Below are positions 1-7,293 of a DNA stretch of 17,593 nucleotides, one piece after another. The stretch is from Bacteroidota bacterium. GTDB lineage: Bacteria > Bacteroidota > Bacteroidia > Chitinophagales > Chitinophagaceae. Both the position numbers and the translations under genes were made by a program. The stretch covers positions 1 to 17,593 of the forward strand of contig JAGWTK010000030.1 of NCBI GenBank assembly GCA_028876035.1, written 5' to 3'. Within the stretch, counting starts at the first letter, position 1. Every line of letters begins with the position of its first letter. The notes under the pieces were generated by a model that was given only the letters and a program-made list of their open reading frames with translations, did no database searches and was not told the DNA's origin.

Positions 1-454
1 CGCTACTTTTTCCTTTGCCTATTAAAGCCGGGCAGTATCAAGGGTTTCAACCGACAACTATTTCTACAGTTCAACAAAGCCCACGGAAAAAGAAGGCGGC
101 TTATCGGACCCCGGATCTAGTCCGGGGCTGGTGTCAACTTCACAACTTCAACCCCCAAACTCCATCAAGTCCCTCAAAGACTCACCTGATGCTAGTTTTC
201 ATCGATCGTTTCAGTTTTTCCCGGACACCAATCATTCAAAATTCAAAGTTCCGGATGTACCGTCTCCCTCATTTCACGGGCATCATCTGCTGACCCCCTC
301 GATCCAAACGCTGTAATTATTGTACATCCGGTACTATGTTATTTGAACCAAATTCGCACCCGTCTAACTGGAGTCAGCCGGGCAGGCCCGTCCGAACAAA
401 GTCAGCCCGACAGGCATTTTCACATTTGCACATTTGCATATTTGCACATTGCCC
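1..454. other. Gene-free stretch at the left edge
   Basis: No reading frame here resembles a protein, and no RNA gene is recognised. Visible structure: a perfect 7-base stem with a 5-base loop at 109-127 (CCCCGGA/TCCGGGG); a perfect 10-base inverted repeat CCGGATGTAC (251-260) and GTACATCCGG (322-331), 61 bases apart; an imperfect 16-base direct repeat beginning AGTCAGCC at 372 and 400; and the octamer repeat at 421-452. A gene to the left may end just outside the window. Confidence 0.6.
421..452. repeat. Octamer tandem repeat, CACATTTG x4
   Basis: Four consecutive 8-base units (CACATTTG, CACATTTG, CATATTTG, CACATTGC) lie immediately downstream of the stop codon of the GIN-domain gene (stop 457-455 on the minus strand), with only two bases between. 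It belongs with the other 7- and 8-base-period repeats of this window by period and position, not by sequence. Confidence 0.85.
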
Positions 455-1177
455 TTACCCGTTTTTCTTCACACTTCCCCCGCTGCCTGTCGACACTCTT
501 GTAATTACACCTGCACCTTTGTACCGGATATCACCACCACTGCTGGCCTCCGCAGAAAGTTCTTTGTTTACGCTCACCTGTACAAGTGCACCACTGCTTA
601 CATCTGCATCGCACACATCGCTGGCCAGATCAAAACCATGGATGGCCGATCCGCTGCTGGCATCAAAACTGGCATTGGCTGCGCTGCCGCTGATATTGGC
701 AACGGCGCCGCTGGAACCGTCGACCGACAAGCGATCGGCGTCTACGGACCCTTTGAAACCTGCGCCGGAAGAAAGATCGAGTTTCAGTTGGGATGCTTTG
801 ATTTTACCTTCTACCGTTATTTGAGCACCGGAACTACCGTGAAGCATATCGAGCTGGCGGAAGGATACATAGGCTTTCAATTTTTTATTTCTGTGATCGC
901 CCCAGTTCTGGTACCATTTGTTATCGAAACGAATGCTGAGTACGCCGCCTTCTACGGTGGTGATAATATGGTCACGGTATTCGCTGGTGGCAGCACTTAC
1001 GGCCACAGCTTCGGCGTTACCCTGTTGCAACAACAGGTCGATTCCGGTGGCTACTTTAATTCCATGGAATGAAGCTACATTTCTCACTTCGGCGTTGGGG
1101 TCGTTTACAACTTTGTCTTGTGCGAACGCCACAATGCCCATTGTACAGGCGACTAACAGCAGTTTTATTCGTTTCAT
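455..1177 (-). CDS. Secreted head-GIN-domain protein (DUF2807 family)
   Basis: A 240-residue protein with a typical signal peptide at residues 1-19 (charged MKR, hydrophobic core, cleavage near AFA-Q). The mature part is the DUF2807 or putative auto-transporter adhesin head-GIN domain: it opens with a region like FHGIKVATGIDLLLQQG and then shows recurrent turns carrying SSGA, SSGS or SSGG roughly every 18-20 residues, as expected of a right-handed beta-helix. Family members are common in Bacteroidota and are periplasmic or cell-surface proteins; their molecular role is not established. The start is ATG at 1177. The gene is divergent from the thiamin-regulated receptor and stands alone. The short C-terminal end is Gly/Ser-rich and ends in KKNG. 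Family call is firm; function unknown. Confidence 0.85.
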   Translation of the reverse strand: MKRIKLLLVACTMGIVAFAQDKVVNDPNAEVRNVASFHGIKVATGIDLLLQQGNAEAVAVSAATSEYRDHIITTVEGGVLSIRFDNKWYQNWGDHRNKKLKAYVSFRQLDMLHGSSGAQITVEGKIKASQLKLDLSSGAGFKGSVDADRLSVDGSSGAVANISGSAANASFDASSGSAIHGFDLASDVCDADVSSGALVQVSVNKELSAEASSGGDIRYKGAGVITRVSTGSGGSVKKNG

Positions 1178-1246
1178 GTTGGTGTTTGTTTTTTGTAAGA
1201 CGTGGGAGTGTTCAAAATGTTACAGGATTTTTTTGTGATTCTATAC

Positions 1247-1254
1247 TACCTTCG
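1247..1254 (+). promoter_or_regulatory. Possible -7 box for the riboswitch-receptor transcript
   Basis: TACCTTCG is one mismatch from the Bacteroidota -7 consensus TAnnTTTG and lies about 30 bases ahead of the riboswitch core. A T-rich run at 1228-1235 is the only -33 candidate and its spacing is poor, so this is tentative. Confidence 0.3.
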
Positions 1255-1279
1255 TGGCATCCCGCTGATGGCGGGACAG

Positions 1280-1370
1280 TTTCCTCGGGGTGCTGACCGC
1301 TTTGGCGGAAGGCTGAGATGATACCCGTAGAACCTGAACAGGGTAATGCCTGCGCAGGGAAGGTGAGTCC
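1280..1370 (+). promoter_or_regulatory. TPP riboswitch (THI element)
   Basis: The conserved core of the thiamin-pyrophosphate aptamer is readable in order: CGGGGTGC (1287-1294), a variable arm with stem CCGC/GCGG (1297-1308), CTGAGA (1313-1318), ACCCG (1323-1327), GAACCTGA (1330-1337), GGTAATGCC (1342-1350), GCG and AGGGAAGG (to 1363). An extra hairpin CCCGC-TGATG-GCGGG (1261-1275) sits just upstream. TPP binding normally reduces expression of the downstream gene. About 145 bases separate the aptamer from the receptor start at 1517, so the expression platform is probably in that leader; no clean hairpin plus T-run terminator is visible there. Confidence 0.96.
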
Positions 1371-1433
1371 AATTGAACTGCTCTCTTCTGTTGCTTTGCA
1401 GCATTTCCCTCAAAATCAATTTTTTAACCGTAG

Positions 1434-1503
1434 GGCCAGGGGCCTGAGGTAAGAGGTAAGCGGTTGTCGCCCTGGCCTCCTGCCTCTTACCTCCCGCCTC
1501 CTA
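1434..1503 (+). repeat. Heptamer repeat forming two competing stems in the receptor leader
   Basis: The left half reads TGAGGTA, AGAGGTA, AGCGGTT (1445-1465) and the right half CCTCCTG, CCTCTTA, CCTCCCG, CCTCCTA (1476-1503), both with a strict 7-base period. Two perfect pairings exist: GGCCAGGG (1434-1441) with CCCTGGCC (1470-1477), and GAGGTAAGAGG (1446-1456) with CCTCTTACCTC (1483-1493). They interleave, so a simple fold can hold only one at a time. The right arm ends 13 bases before the receptor ATG. Whether this serves the riboswitch is inference. Confidence 0.75.
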
Positions 1504-1516
1504 CCAAATTTTCGCC

Positions 1517-3967
1517 ATGAAAAAATTGTTTTGGGGAATTTGCTTTTTGACCGCGGCCCAAATAGTGGTCGCCCAGTCGAAAACCATTTTCCAGGTAAGT
1601 GATGTTTCCGGTGCGCCGGTAGCGGGTGCCAGTATCGAAATCGAAAAAACCGGTGTGTTTGCGGCCAATGACCAGGGCCAGCTTACGCTGAACACCCGGT
1701 TAAAGGGTTTGCTGCGCATCAGAGTAACAAGTGTTGGTTTTATCCCGGCAGACAGTACCATTTCGCTGCCAGCGAACGTCGTAGGCATCGTATTGAAGAA
1801 ATCCGATTTGTTTCTAGACCCGGTAGAAGTAAAAGCCCTGCGTGCGGGTGAGAAGGCACCCTTTGCAAAAACGAATCTTAACAAAGGGGCCATTGAAAAA
1901 CAGAACCTCGGGCAAGACCTTCCCTTTCTGCTTAGCCAAACGCCTTCTGTCATTGTAACATCTGATGCGGGTAACGGTGTGGGCTATACGGGAATCAGGA
2001 TCAGGGGTACGGATGCGACCCGTATCAACGTCACGATAAACGGGATACCGTATAATGATGCCGAAAGCCAGGGAACGTATTTTGTGGATTTGCCTGATAT
2101 CAGTTCATCATTGAACAGCATTCAAATACAGCGGGGTGTGGGTACCTCTTCGAATGGCGCGGGTGCTTTTGGTGGCAGCATTAATCTCAGCACCAACGAG
2201 CTCAACGAAAAAGCGTATGCAGAAACGAACAATAGTTTTGGTTCTTTCAATACCTGGAAGAATACCGTGAAATTCGGAACGGGCTTACTGGGTAGACACT
2301 TCAGTTTTGATACACGCATTTCGCGGATCAGCAGCGATGGTTTTATCGACCGGGGAAGCACCAATTTGAAAAGTTTGTTGGCGAGTGCGGCCTATACAAC
2401 GGAAAAATCATCAATCAGGTTTAATATCATTACGGGCACAGAGAAGACCTACCAGGCCTGGAACGGGATTCCGCAGTATAAACTTTTTTACAATGCTGAT
2501 AGCCTGACTACGCACTATTACAACAACCTCGGCTCACTGTATTTTACTTCGGCCGATTCCGCCAATTTGTTTGGCAGCAACCCGCGTAAGTACAATATGT
2601 TTACGTATCCAAACCAAACGGATAATTACCAGCAGGACCACTACCAGCTTTTCTTCAACCACCAGCTTAACCGCGGCTGGTCGTTTAACAGTGCTGTATA
2701 TCTTACAAAAGGGAGAGGGTATTACGAAGAGTATAAAAACGATGCCTCGTACAGCAGTTATGGTTTGCAACCGGTAGTGGTGGGTACTGCTACTGTTAAA
2801 CGCACCGATTTAATACGCCGGCTTTGGCTGGACAATAATTTGTACGGTACTATTTTCTCATTACTGCACAAAACGCAGCAGGATCAGTTCACGCTTGGTG
2901 GTGGATGGAATGAATATGATGGTAAGCATTATGGGAATATCGAATGGGCGGCAAATGGTGGTATACCGTATGATTATCGCTGGTATTACAACAAAGGAGT
3001 AAAGAAAGATTTTAACATCTATACCAAGTACCAGTACAAACTCACGTCGCATTTGGAAGCGCTGGTTGACCTGCAGTACCGAAGGGTAGATTTCGACATT
3101 AACGGTACGCGCAAGTTTCCCGATCTGCAGGTGAATAACCGGTTCAACTTTTTCAATCCGAAGTTTGGTCTTACTTATTCAATGGGATCCTACAACATCT
3201 ATGGCTCTTATGCGATGGCGAACAAAGAGCCCAACCGCGATGATTATGAAACCGGTTCGCAAATCAATCCGCCGAAACGGGAGCAATTGCACGATGTTGA
3301 ACTAGGAATTGAAAAAGCCGGTTTTGATTTTAGCTGGGGCCTGAATGCCTACTACATGCGTTATAAGGATCAGCTGATTCTTACTGGTCGCATCAACGAC
3401 GTGGGCGACCCCGTACGCATCAACACGCCGGACAGTTACCGTGCAGGCATAGAATTGCAGGCGCGGTATAAGCTGACACCCACCCTGCAGCTGAGCGGCA
3501 ATCTTACACTGAGTGATAATCAAATCAAAAATTTCTATGACTATACGCCGCGCTACGATGTGAATTTTGATTTGGTGCAACAGGATACGACTTACTACTC
3601 AAAAACGCCCCTGGCCTATTCGCCATCCTTGATTGCAGCGGGGATGTTACAATGGTTTCCGTTTAAAAATGCGGAGCTGAGTACATCGGTGAAGTACGCA
3701 GGCAAGCAGTATATGGACAATACCGGCAGTGATGCGAAAAGCATCCGGAGCTACTTGGTAGAAGACCTCAATTTCCAGTACAATCTTACTACACCATTTA
3801 CGAAGAACCTGGTGTTGGTGGCACGTATCAATAACCTGTGGAACCGCCAGTACGAATCGAATGGGTACACGTATAGTTATATCTACTACCATTCGCTTGT
3901 AAGGGAGAATTTTTATTTCCCGATGGCGGGAAGAAATTTTATGCTGGCGGTGAATATGAAGTTTTAA
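1517..3967 (+). CDS. TonB-dependent outer-membrane receptor, probable thiamin uptake
   Basis: An 816-residue outer-membrane receptor. Residues 1-20 are a signal peptide ending AQ; residues about 23-95 form a carboxypeptidase-regulatory-like beta-sandwich as in many Bacteroidota receptors; about 113-230 is the plug domain, with IRIRGTD and a GVGTSSNGAGAFGG stretch; the rest is a barrel rich in aromatic strands and ending in Phe, as outer-membrane barrels do. The substrate is inferred from the TPP riboswitch directly upstream: TPP-controlled receptors for thiamin are known in Bacteroides. Energy would come from TonB-ExbBD across the inner membrane. No SusD-like partner and no inner-membrane thiamin transporter (PnuT-type) follows; a strong terminator comes 25 bases after the stop, so the transcript is probably monocistronic. 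The ATG at 1517 lacks a Shine-Dalgarno sequence. A thiamin precursor rather than thiamin is also possible. Confidence 0.9.
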   Translation: MKKLFWGICFLTAAQIVVAQSKTIFQVSDVSGAPVAGASIEIEKTGVFAANDQGQLTLNTRLKGLLRIRVTSVGFIPADSTISLPANVVGIVLKKSDLFLDPVEVKALRAGEKAPFAKTNLNKGAIEKQNLGQDLPFLLSQTPSVIVTSDAGNGVGYTGIRIRGTDATRINVTINGIPYNDAESQGTYFVDLPDISSSLNSIQIQRGVGTSSNGAGAFGGSINLSTNELNEKAYAETNNSFGSFNTWKNTVKFGTGLLGRHFSFDTRISRISSDGFIDRGSTNLKSLLASAAYTTEKSSIRFNIITGTEKTYQAWNGIPQYKLFYNADSLTTHYYNNLGSLYFTSADSANLFGSNPRKYNMFTYPNQTDNYQQDHYQLFFNHQLNRGWSFNSAVYLTKGRGYYEEYKNDASYSSYGLQPVVVGTATVKRTDLIRRLWLDNNLYGTIFSLLHKTQQDQFTLGGGWNEYDGKHYGNIEWAANGGIPYDYRWYYNKGVKKDFNIYTKYQYKLTSHLEALVDLQYRRVDFDINGTRKFPDLQVNNRFNFFNPKFGLTYSMGSYNIYGSYAMANKEPNRDDYETGSQINPPKREQLHDVELGIEKAGFDFSWGLNAYYMRYKDQLILTGRINDVGDPVRINTPDSYRAGIELQARYKLTPTLQLSGNLTLSDNQIKNFYDYTPRYDVNFDLVQQDTTYYSKTPLAYSPSLIAAGMLQWFPFKNAELSTSVKYAGKQYMDNTGSDAKSIRSYLVEDLNFQYNLTTPFTKNLVLVARINNLWNRQYESNGYTYSYIYYHSLVRENFYFPMAGRNFMLAVNMKF

Positions 3968-3991
3968 GATCGCCTTTTTACAACGGTCACA

Positions 3992-4026
3992 AGAAAGCAC
4001 ATATTCCTATGTGCTTTCTGTTTTTT
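3992..4026 (+). terminator. Rho-independent terminator of the receptor gene
   Basis: A perfect 12-base stem (AGAAAGCACATA / TATGTGCTTTCT) with a TTCC loop is followed by G and six T residues, 25 bases after the receptor stop codon. Confidence 0.92.
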
Positions 4027-4052
4027 GGAGAAGTTAGCGATAGTCATTTCAA

Positions 4053-4541
4053 ATGCGATCCGACTGTTATGGCCAAAAGCGTCGTTTTTCCATCAGCAGC
4101 TGTTGGTGTTTTTCGGGAGTTTCTTCTGAGCAACTTGTCTGAGCAACTTGTCTGAAGAGTCTATCTGAACAGGTCTTCCGAAGAAGACTTCTGATGAACC
4201 CATCAGATGAAATGAAGATAATCCTTACTCAATGGCAGCCAGGAATGTTTTTCCCTCATCGCTTGACGGTGTTTTTCGGGAGTTTCTTCTGAGCAACTTG
4301 TCTGAAGAAGCTCTCTGAACAGGTTTTCTGAAGACGTCTTCTGATGAACTCACCAGATGAAATACAAATGGGCTCTACTCTATTAGGGTAAGGAAGGTTT
4401 TTCCCTCATCGCCAGGCGGTGTTTTTCGGGTGTTTCTTCTGAGCAACTCTTCTGAGCAACTTCTCTGAACAGTCTTTCTGAACAACTCTACTGAAGAAGT
4501 CCTCAGTGCAGGTGTTCTGACCAAATGGTCTGAAAACCAAT
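4053..4541. repeat. Nested tandem array: three copies, each containing 6-8 tandem 13-base units
   Basis: Each copy has three parts: a 31-base linker (4053-4083, 4216-4246, 4366-4396), a 41-base head (4084-4124, 4247-4287, 4397-4437) with GTTTTTC and GGTGTTTTTCGGG, and a block of consecutive 13-base units. The blocks hold seven units (4125-4215), six (4288-4365) and eight (4438-4541). The unit consensus is about TCTGARNAANTYT, with the TCTGA core kept in most of the 21 units; the opening unit TCTGAGCAACTTG is identical in copies one and two. Copy-to-copy spacing (163 and 150 bases) differs by exactly 13. The period is not a multiple of three and no long reading frame crosses the region, so it is not coding. 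A weak stem (CATCR with YGGTG) can be drawn in each head. Not recognised as any described family. Confidence 0.9.
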
Positions 4542-4838
4542 GTTGACCATTGACTCATACAGAACCCGCATCGAAAAAATGCGCTATCCAGCCAGTGACC
4601 GGCTTATCCAAAACCACTCAACCATCAACAAGTTTCAAGGCGTAACCCGTGCAAGTCTCAGCGCTTTTTTCTAACTACAAACGGGTGATTTTCCGGATTT
4701 CCTTACAATCCTGGGATCTGATAACCTTCCTATTTGATACCTCAAGGCGCATCCACCGAGCTATGGTATCTACACAAAAAACTACGATTCGTGTTTGCAG
4801 GTAGGGGTTGGCGGACAGAAAGATGTTATTCAAGGTTT
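4542..4838. other. Intergenic stretch with no recognised content
   Basis: About 300 bases between the 13-base array and the DinB-family stop codon. No reading frame, RNA gene or convincing terminator for the minus-strand cluster is seen. Confidence 0.5.
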
Positions 4839-5297
4839 CTACCTTACCTGTCCATTGTCCAGCAACCTCCGGTGGTAATTCACCTGGCCAAGATGATAGG
4901 ATAAATGAGTAGCCAAGTGTATCAGCATAAATGCAGTGGAACTCGGCTTTTCAAAGACGAGTATTGGGAATTCGTCATTTAATTGCTTTTCGGGAAGCGT
5001 CGCCAGCGTCTGCTCTACGATTCGGGCAGTTTCTTCTAATTGCGCTATGAGTAAGTCGCGGCTAACGCCGGTAGTAGAAAATTCGGCTTCACGGTTGCGG
5101 ATATAACCGCTGTTCCCCAGTACAGCGCCGATATAGGTATTGAGGTTCCCAATAATATGCAGTGCAAGGTTACCTGCAGGGTTATTGATCAAAGCCGCTT
5201 TTTGCCAGATGGCTTCTTCCCTTTTGTACAGCCTGAGCTCATTGACGAGTCGCCCCAAATCACGTGCAAAAAGTTGTCGCAATACCAGTATTGTCAT
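4839..5297 (-). CDS. DinB-family (DUF1572-like) four-helix protein
   Basis: A 152-residue, mostly helical protein of the DinB/YfiT-like superfamily. Three histidines fit the usual metal triad: His47 in LALHIIGN, and His131 and His135 in the C-terminal THLSYHLGQVNYHRR stretch, the most characteristic part of the family. Members are putative metal-dependent enzymes; some act in bacillithiol or mycothiol-dependent thiol transfer, most are uncharacterised. No signal peptide, so cytoplasmic. The ATG at 5297 lies three bases after the PhzF-family stop codon, which suggests translational coupling as the last gene of the ddl cluster. Specific substrate cannot be told from sequence. Confidence 0.8.
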   Translation of the reverse strand: MTILVLRQLFARDLGRLVNELRLYKREEAIWQKAALINNPAGNLALHIIGNLNTYIGAVLGNSGYIRNREAEFSTTGVSRDLLIAQLEETARIVEQTLATLPEKQLNDEFPILVFEKPSSTAFMLIHLATHLSYHLGQVNYHRRLLDNGQVR

Positions 5298-5300
5298 CGC

Positions 5301-6101
5301 TTACATATTGATTTCGCCGCGGAGCCAAACCACGGCCTGGCCATAAATAAGTACATGATCGTTTGCTAACACGGTCTGCATACTACCTCCCCGCACTGAA
5401 CACTGGAAGGCGTTCATTTTTTTCTTACCCAATTTCTGCACCCAATATTTTGCGAGAAAAGTTTGTACGCCTCCCGTAACAGGATCTTCATTCGTTCCTG
5501 CCCAGGGCCAGAAATAACGATAAAAGTAGTCGAATCCGGTATCGGCAGATGCCGCTGTTACCAACACGCCATTGATGCCTGAATAAGAAGCCATCAACGC
5601 TTTGAAGTTGGGTCGCAAGGCTGCAAGACGTTCATGCCCCTGCATTTCCAGTAACACAATCTTATTAACCGGACTATAAGCTGAATGCACAATCGCATCC
5701 AGTCCAAGCGCATTCAATATTTCAACAGGGGCTGAAAATGCTTCCAGTTCATACACCGGGAACTGCATCACAACCTGTTTGCCTTCCCTTCGAATTGCAA
5801 GTGCAATACCGTGCGCCGTGCGAAAAGAAAGATCAGTCAAGGGACTGCCTTCAAAAATAATAGTAGCAGCTGCAAGCGTTGCATGGCCACATAATGGAAT
5901 TTCCTTTACCGGAGAAAAATAAGAAATGGGGTAATGACCTTTCGCATCGGCTGGTCCAACAAAAGCGGTTTCGGAAAAACCGATCTCTCGCGCAATGTTT
6001 TGTCGCGTTTCCTGTTTAAGTTCTTCTTCGTAAAAACAAACGGCAGCAGGATTACCGCTGAAAACGGCATCCGTAAATGAATCAACGAAGCATACCCTCA
6101 C
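5301..6101 (-). CDS. PhzF-family isomerase-like protein
   Basis: A 266-residue protein of the PhzF (diaminopimelate-epimerase fold) family. It starts as expected (VDSFTD, then FSGNPAAVC), carries the catalytic glutamate at residue 44 in GFSETAF, the CGHAT motif at 71-75, and the C-terminal NEDPVTGG motif. PhzF in phenazine producers isomerises DHHA, but most homologues, including those in Bacteroidota, are of unknown substrate, and nothing else for phenazine synthesis lies here. The start is GTG at 6101; no in-frame ATG precedes it, and the family's N-terminus aligns to it. It begins 11 bases after the rhodanese stop codon and ends three bases before the DinB-family gene. Cytoplasmic. Confidence 0.88.
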   Translation of the reverse strand: MRVCFVDSFTDAVFSGNPAAVCFYEEELKQETRQNIAREIGFSETAFVGPADAKGHYPISYFSPVKEIPLCGHATLAAATIIFEGSPLTDLSFRTAHGIALAIRREGKQVVMQFPVYELEAFSAPVEILNALGLDAIVHSAYSPVNKIVLLEMQGHERLAALRPNFKALMASYSGINGVLVTAASADTGFDYFYRYFWPWAGTNEDPVTGGVQTFLAKYWVQKLGKKKMNAFQCSVRGGSMQTVLANDHVLIYGQAVVWLRGEINM

Positions 6102-6112
6102 TGAATTGGTAT

Positions 6113-6421
6113 TTACTTTGCAAATTTCTCCTGCCAGGCAAGCATCCCTCCTTCTACGTTCACGGTATTGGTAAAGCCCTGCGACTCCAGGAAAAGTGCA
6201 GCGGTGGCACTGCGTTTACCACTACGACAATGAATAATAATTTCTTCGTTCTCGAGTCCGTCCAGTTCATCGGCCTGCATCGACTGGATCTTTCCCAATG
6301 GTATCAGCTGTGCGCCAATATTGAACTCCTGGTACTCCGATGGCTCGCGCACATCAATCAGGTGCAGCTTTTCACCTGCATCCATTCTTTGTTTCAACTG
6401 TTCAACCGAAATCGATTTCAT
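6113..6421 (-). CDS. Single-domain rhodanese (sulfurtransferase)
   Basis: A 102-residue single rhodanese domain, the usual size of the GlpE/PspE-like class but without a signal peptide. It has the N-terminal LIDVREPSEY motif (residues 21-30) and the active-site loop CRSGKRS with the persulfide-forming Cys65, and ends in the family's VEGGMLAW. Such proteins move sulfane sulfur from thiosulfate or persulfides to acceptors; the partner here is unknown. It starts 12 bases after the PASTA gene's stop codon and ends 11 bases before the PhzF-family start, so it sits in the middle of one cluster. Role within the cluster is not evident. Confidence 0.92.
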   Translation of the reverse strand: MKSISVEQLKQRMDAGEKLHLIDVREPSEYQEFNIGAQLIPLGKIQSMQADELDGLENEEIIIHCRSGKRSATAALFLESQGFTNTVNVEGGMLAWQEKFAK

Positions 6422-6433
6422 CGTTCTTTTATT

Positions 6434-7270
6434 TTAGTAATTATTCGGATTGGGATTCGCGGGTGGCGGAACGGGCGGTCGTATCGTAGAATCTACCACA
6501 GGCTTGTTCACGCCGCAGCGGATATCTATCAACTGGCCCGGATGAATCCGGTTCACATGATAATCTTCCGTAAGCCGGGGTGGATTTTGGAAATAGATAT
6601 AGGCACCGGCGGAGTCGGCAACATCTTTATCAAATAATTTAACACCGAACTCCAGGTTCATCCCTTCCATTAACACTTTAGCCTCGCCATACGTCATACC
6701 CACCAGGTTGGGCACAGAAACATCTTCATCGGCAATACCGTTGCTTATTACGAGATCAATTTTAGATCCCATTGGAATCTTGGTCCCAAAAACAATATCC
6801 TGTCCGTTGTACACCTGCTTCTTTACGGAGTTCTTGGCAAAATCAGGTACAAAGCTGGTATCACCCAGTTTCAAACCCGTTTGCTTCAAAAGTATTTGCG
6901 CACTGCGGAAGCTTTGTCCAACCAGTTGCGGCATCGATATCAGGGGTGCCTGCGCCCGGTTAATCGTAAGGTACACCGTACGATTGATCTTTACTTCGGC
7001 TTCTGCCTCCGGAAACTGTTTGAGCACGTTCAGGGGCGGCAATGTATCTACATACAGTGAATCCTGGATGACGATATCGAACCCCTGCGCTTCGAGTTGC
7101 TTCCTTGCTTCAGCAACGCTCTTACCCGTTACCGTCGGAATCTTCAGAATTTTGCCGTGGTGCGTGATCCAATTCAGCGAAAGCATGAAAAGGAACAATA
7201 AAAGAAAGAGGAGGCCTAACCCAACAAGGATATTGACCCAGAGTGGCTTTTTGGTAATGGATGAAAACAC
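6434..7270 (-). CDS. Membrane-anchored protein with three PASTA domains
   Basis: A 278-residue protein: a short cytoplasmic N-terminus, one hydrophobic helix at about residues 12-34, then three PASTA domains at about 43-105, 112-176 and 185-252, and a Pro/Asn-rich tail. PASTA repeats are recognised by IPTVTGKSVAEARKQL, MPQLVGQSFRSAQILL and VPNLVGMTYGEAKVLM. PASTA domains of PBPs and Ser/Thr kinases bind peptidoglycan fragments or beta-lactams; here neither a kinase nor a transpeptidase domain is attached, so this is a stand-alone outward-facing PASTA protein. The start is GTG at 7270, 23 bases after the ddl stop codon, and the pairing with ddl points to a cell-wall role. The exact function is unknown. 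Confidence 0.88.
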   Translation of the reverse strand: MFSSITKKPLWVNILVGLGLLFLLLFLFMLSLNWITHHGKILKIPTVTGKSVAEARKQLEAQGFDIVIQDSLYVDTLPPLNVLKQFPEAEAEVKINRTVYLTINRAQAPLISMPQLVGQSFRSAQILLKQTGLKLGDTSFVPDFAKNSVKKQVYNGQDIVFGTKIPMGSKIDLVISNGIADEDVSVPNLVGMTYGEAKVLMEGMNLEFGVKLFDKDVADSAGAYIYFQNPPRLTEDYHVNRIHPGQLIDIRCGVNKPVVDSTIRPPVPPPANPNPNNY

Positions 7271-7293
7271 GATTGTTTTTTTATGTATAGATA

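Noticed and set aside
15..316. Small overlapping reading frames at the left edge
   Set aside because: Composition is not protein-like and they run through inverted repeats; no family resemblance.
1517..3967. SusC-type glycan receptor
   Set aside because: No SusD partner follows, and the TPP riboswitch points to thiamin instead.
4084..4421. Compensatory base changes in the head hairpins of the 13-base array
   Set aside because: CATCA/TGGTG in copy one and CATCG/CGGTG in copies two and three look compensatory, but in the ungapped alignment the left arms are shifted by three bases, so the case is not sound.
4125..4541. CRISPR array
   Set aside because: The units are 13 bases and directly adjacent with no spacers, and no cas genes are present.
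5301..6101. Phenazine biosynthesis gene
   Set aside because: Only the PhzF fold is present; no other phz genes are nearby and most PhzF homologues are not involved in phenazine synthesis.
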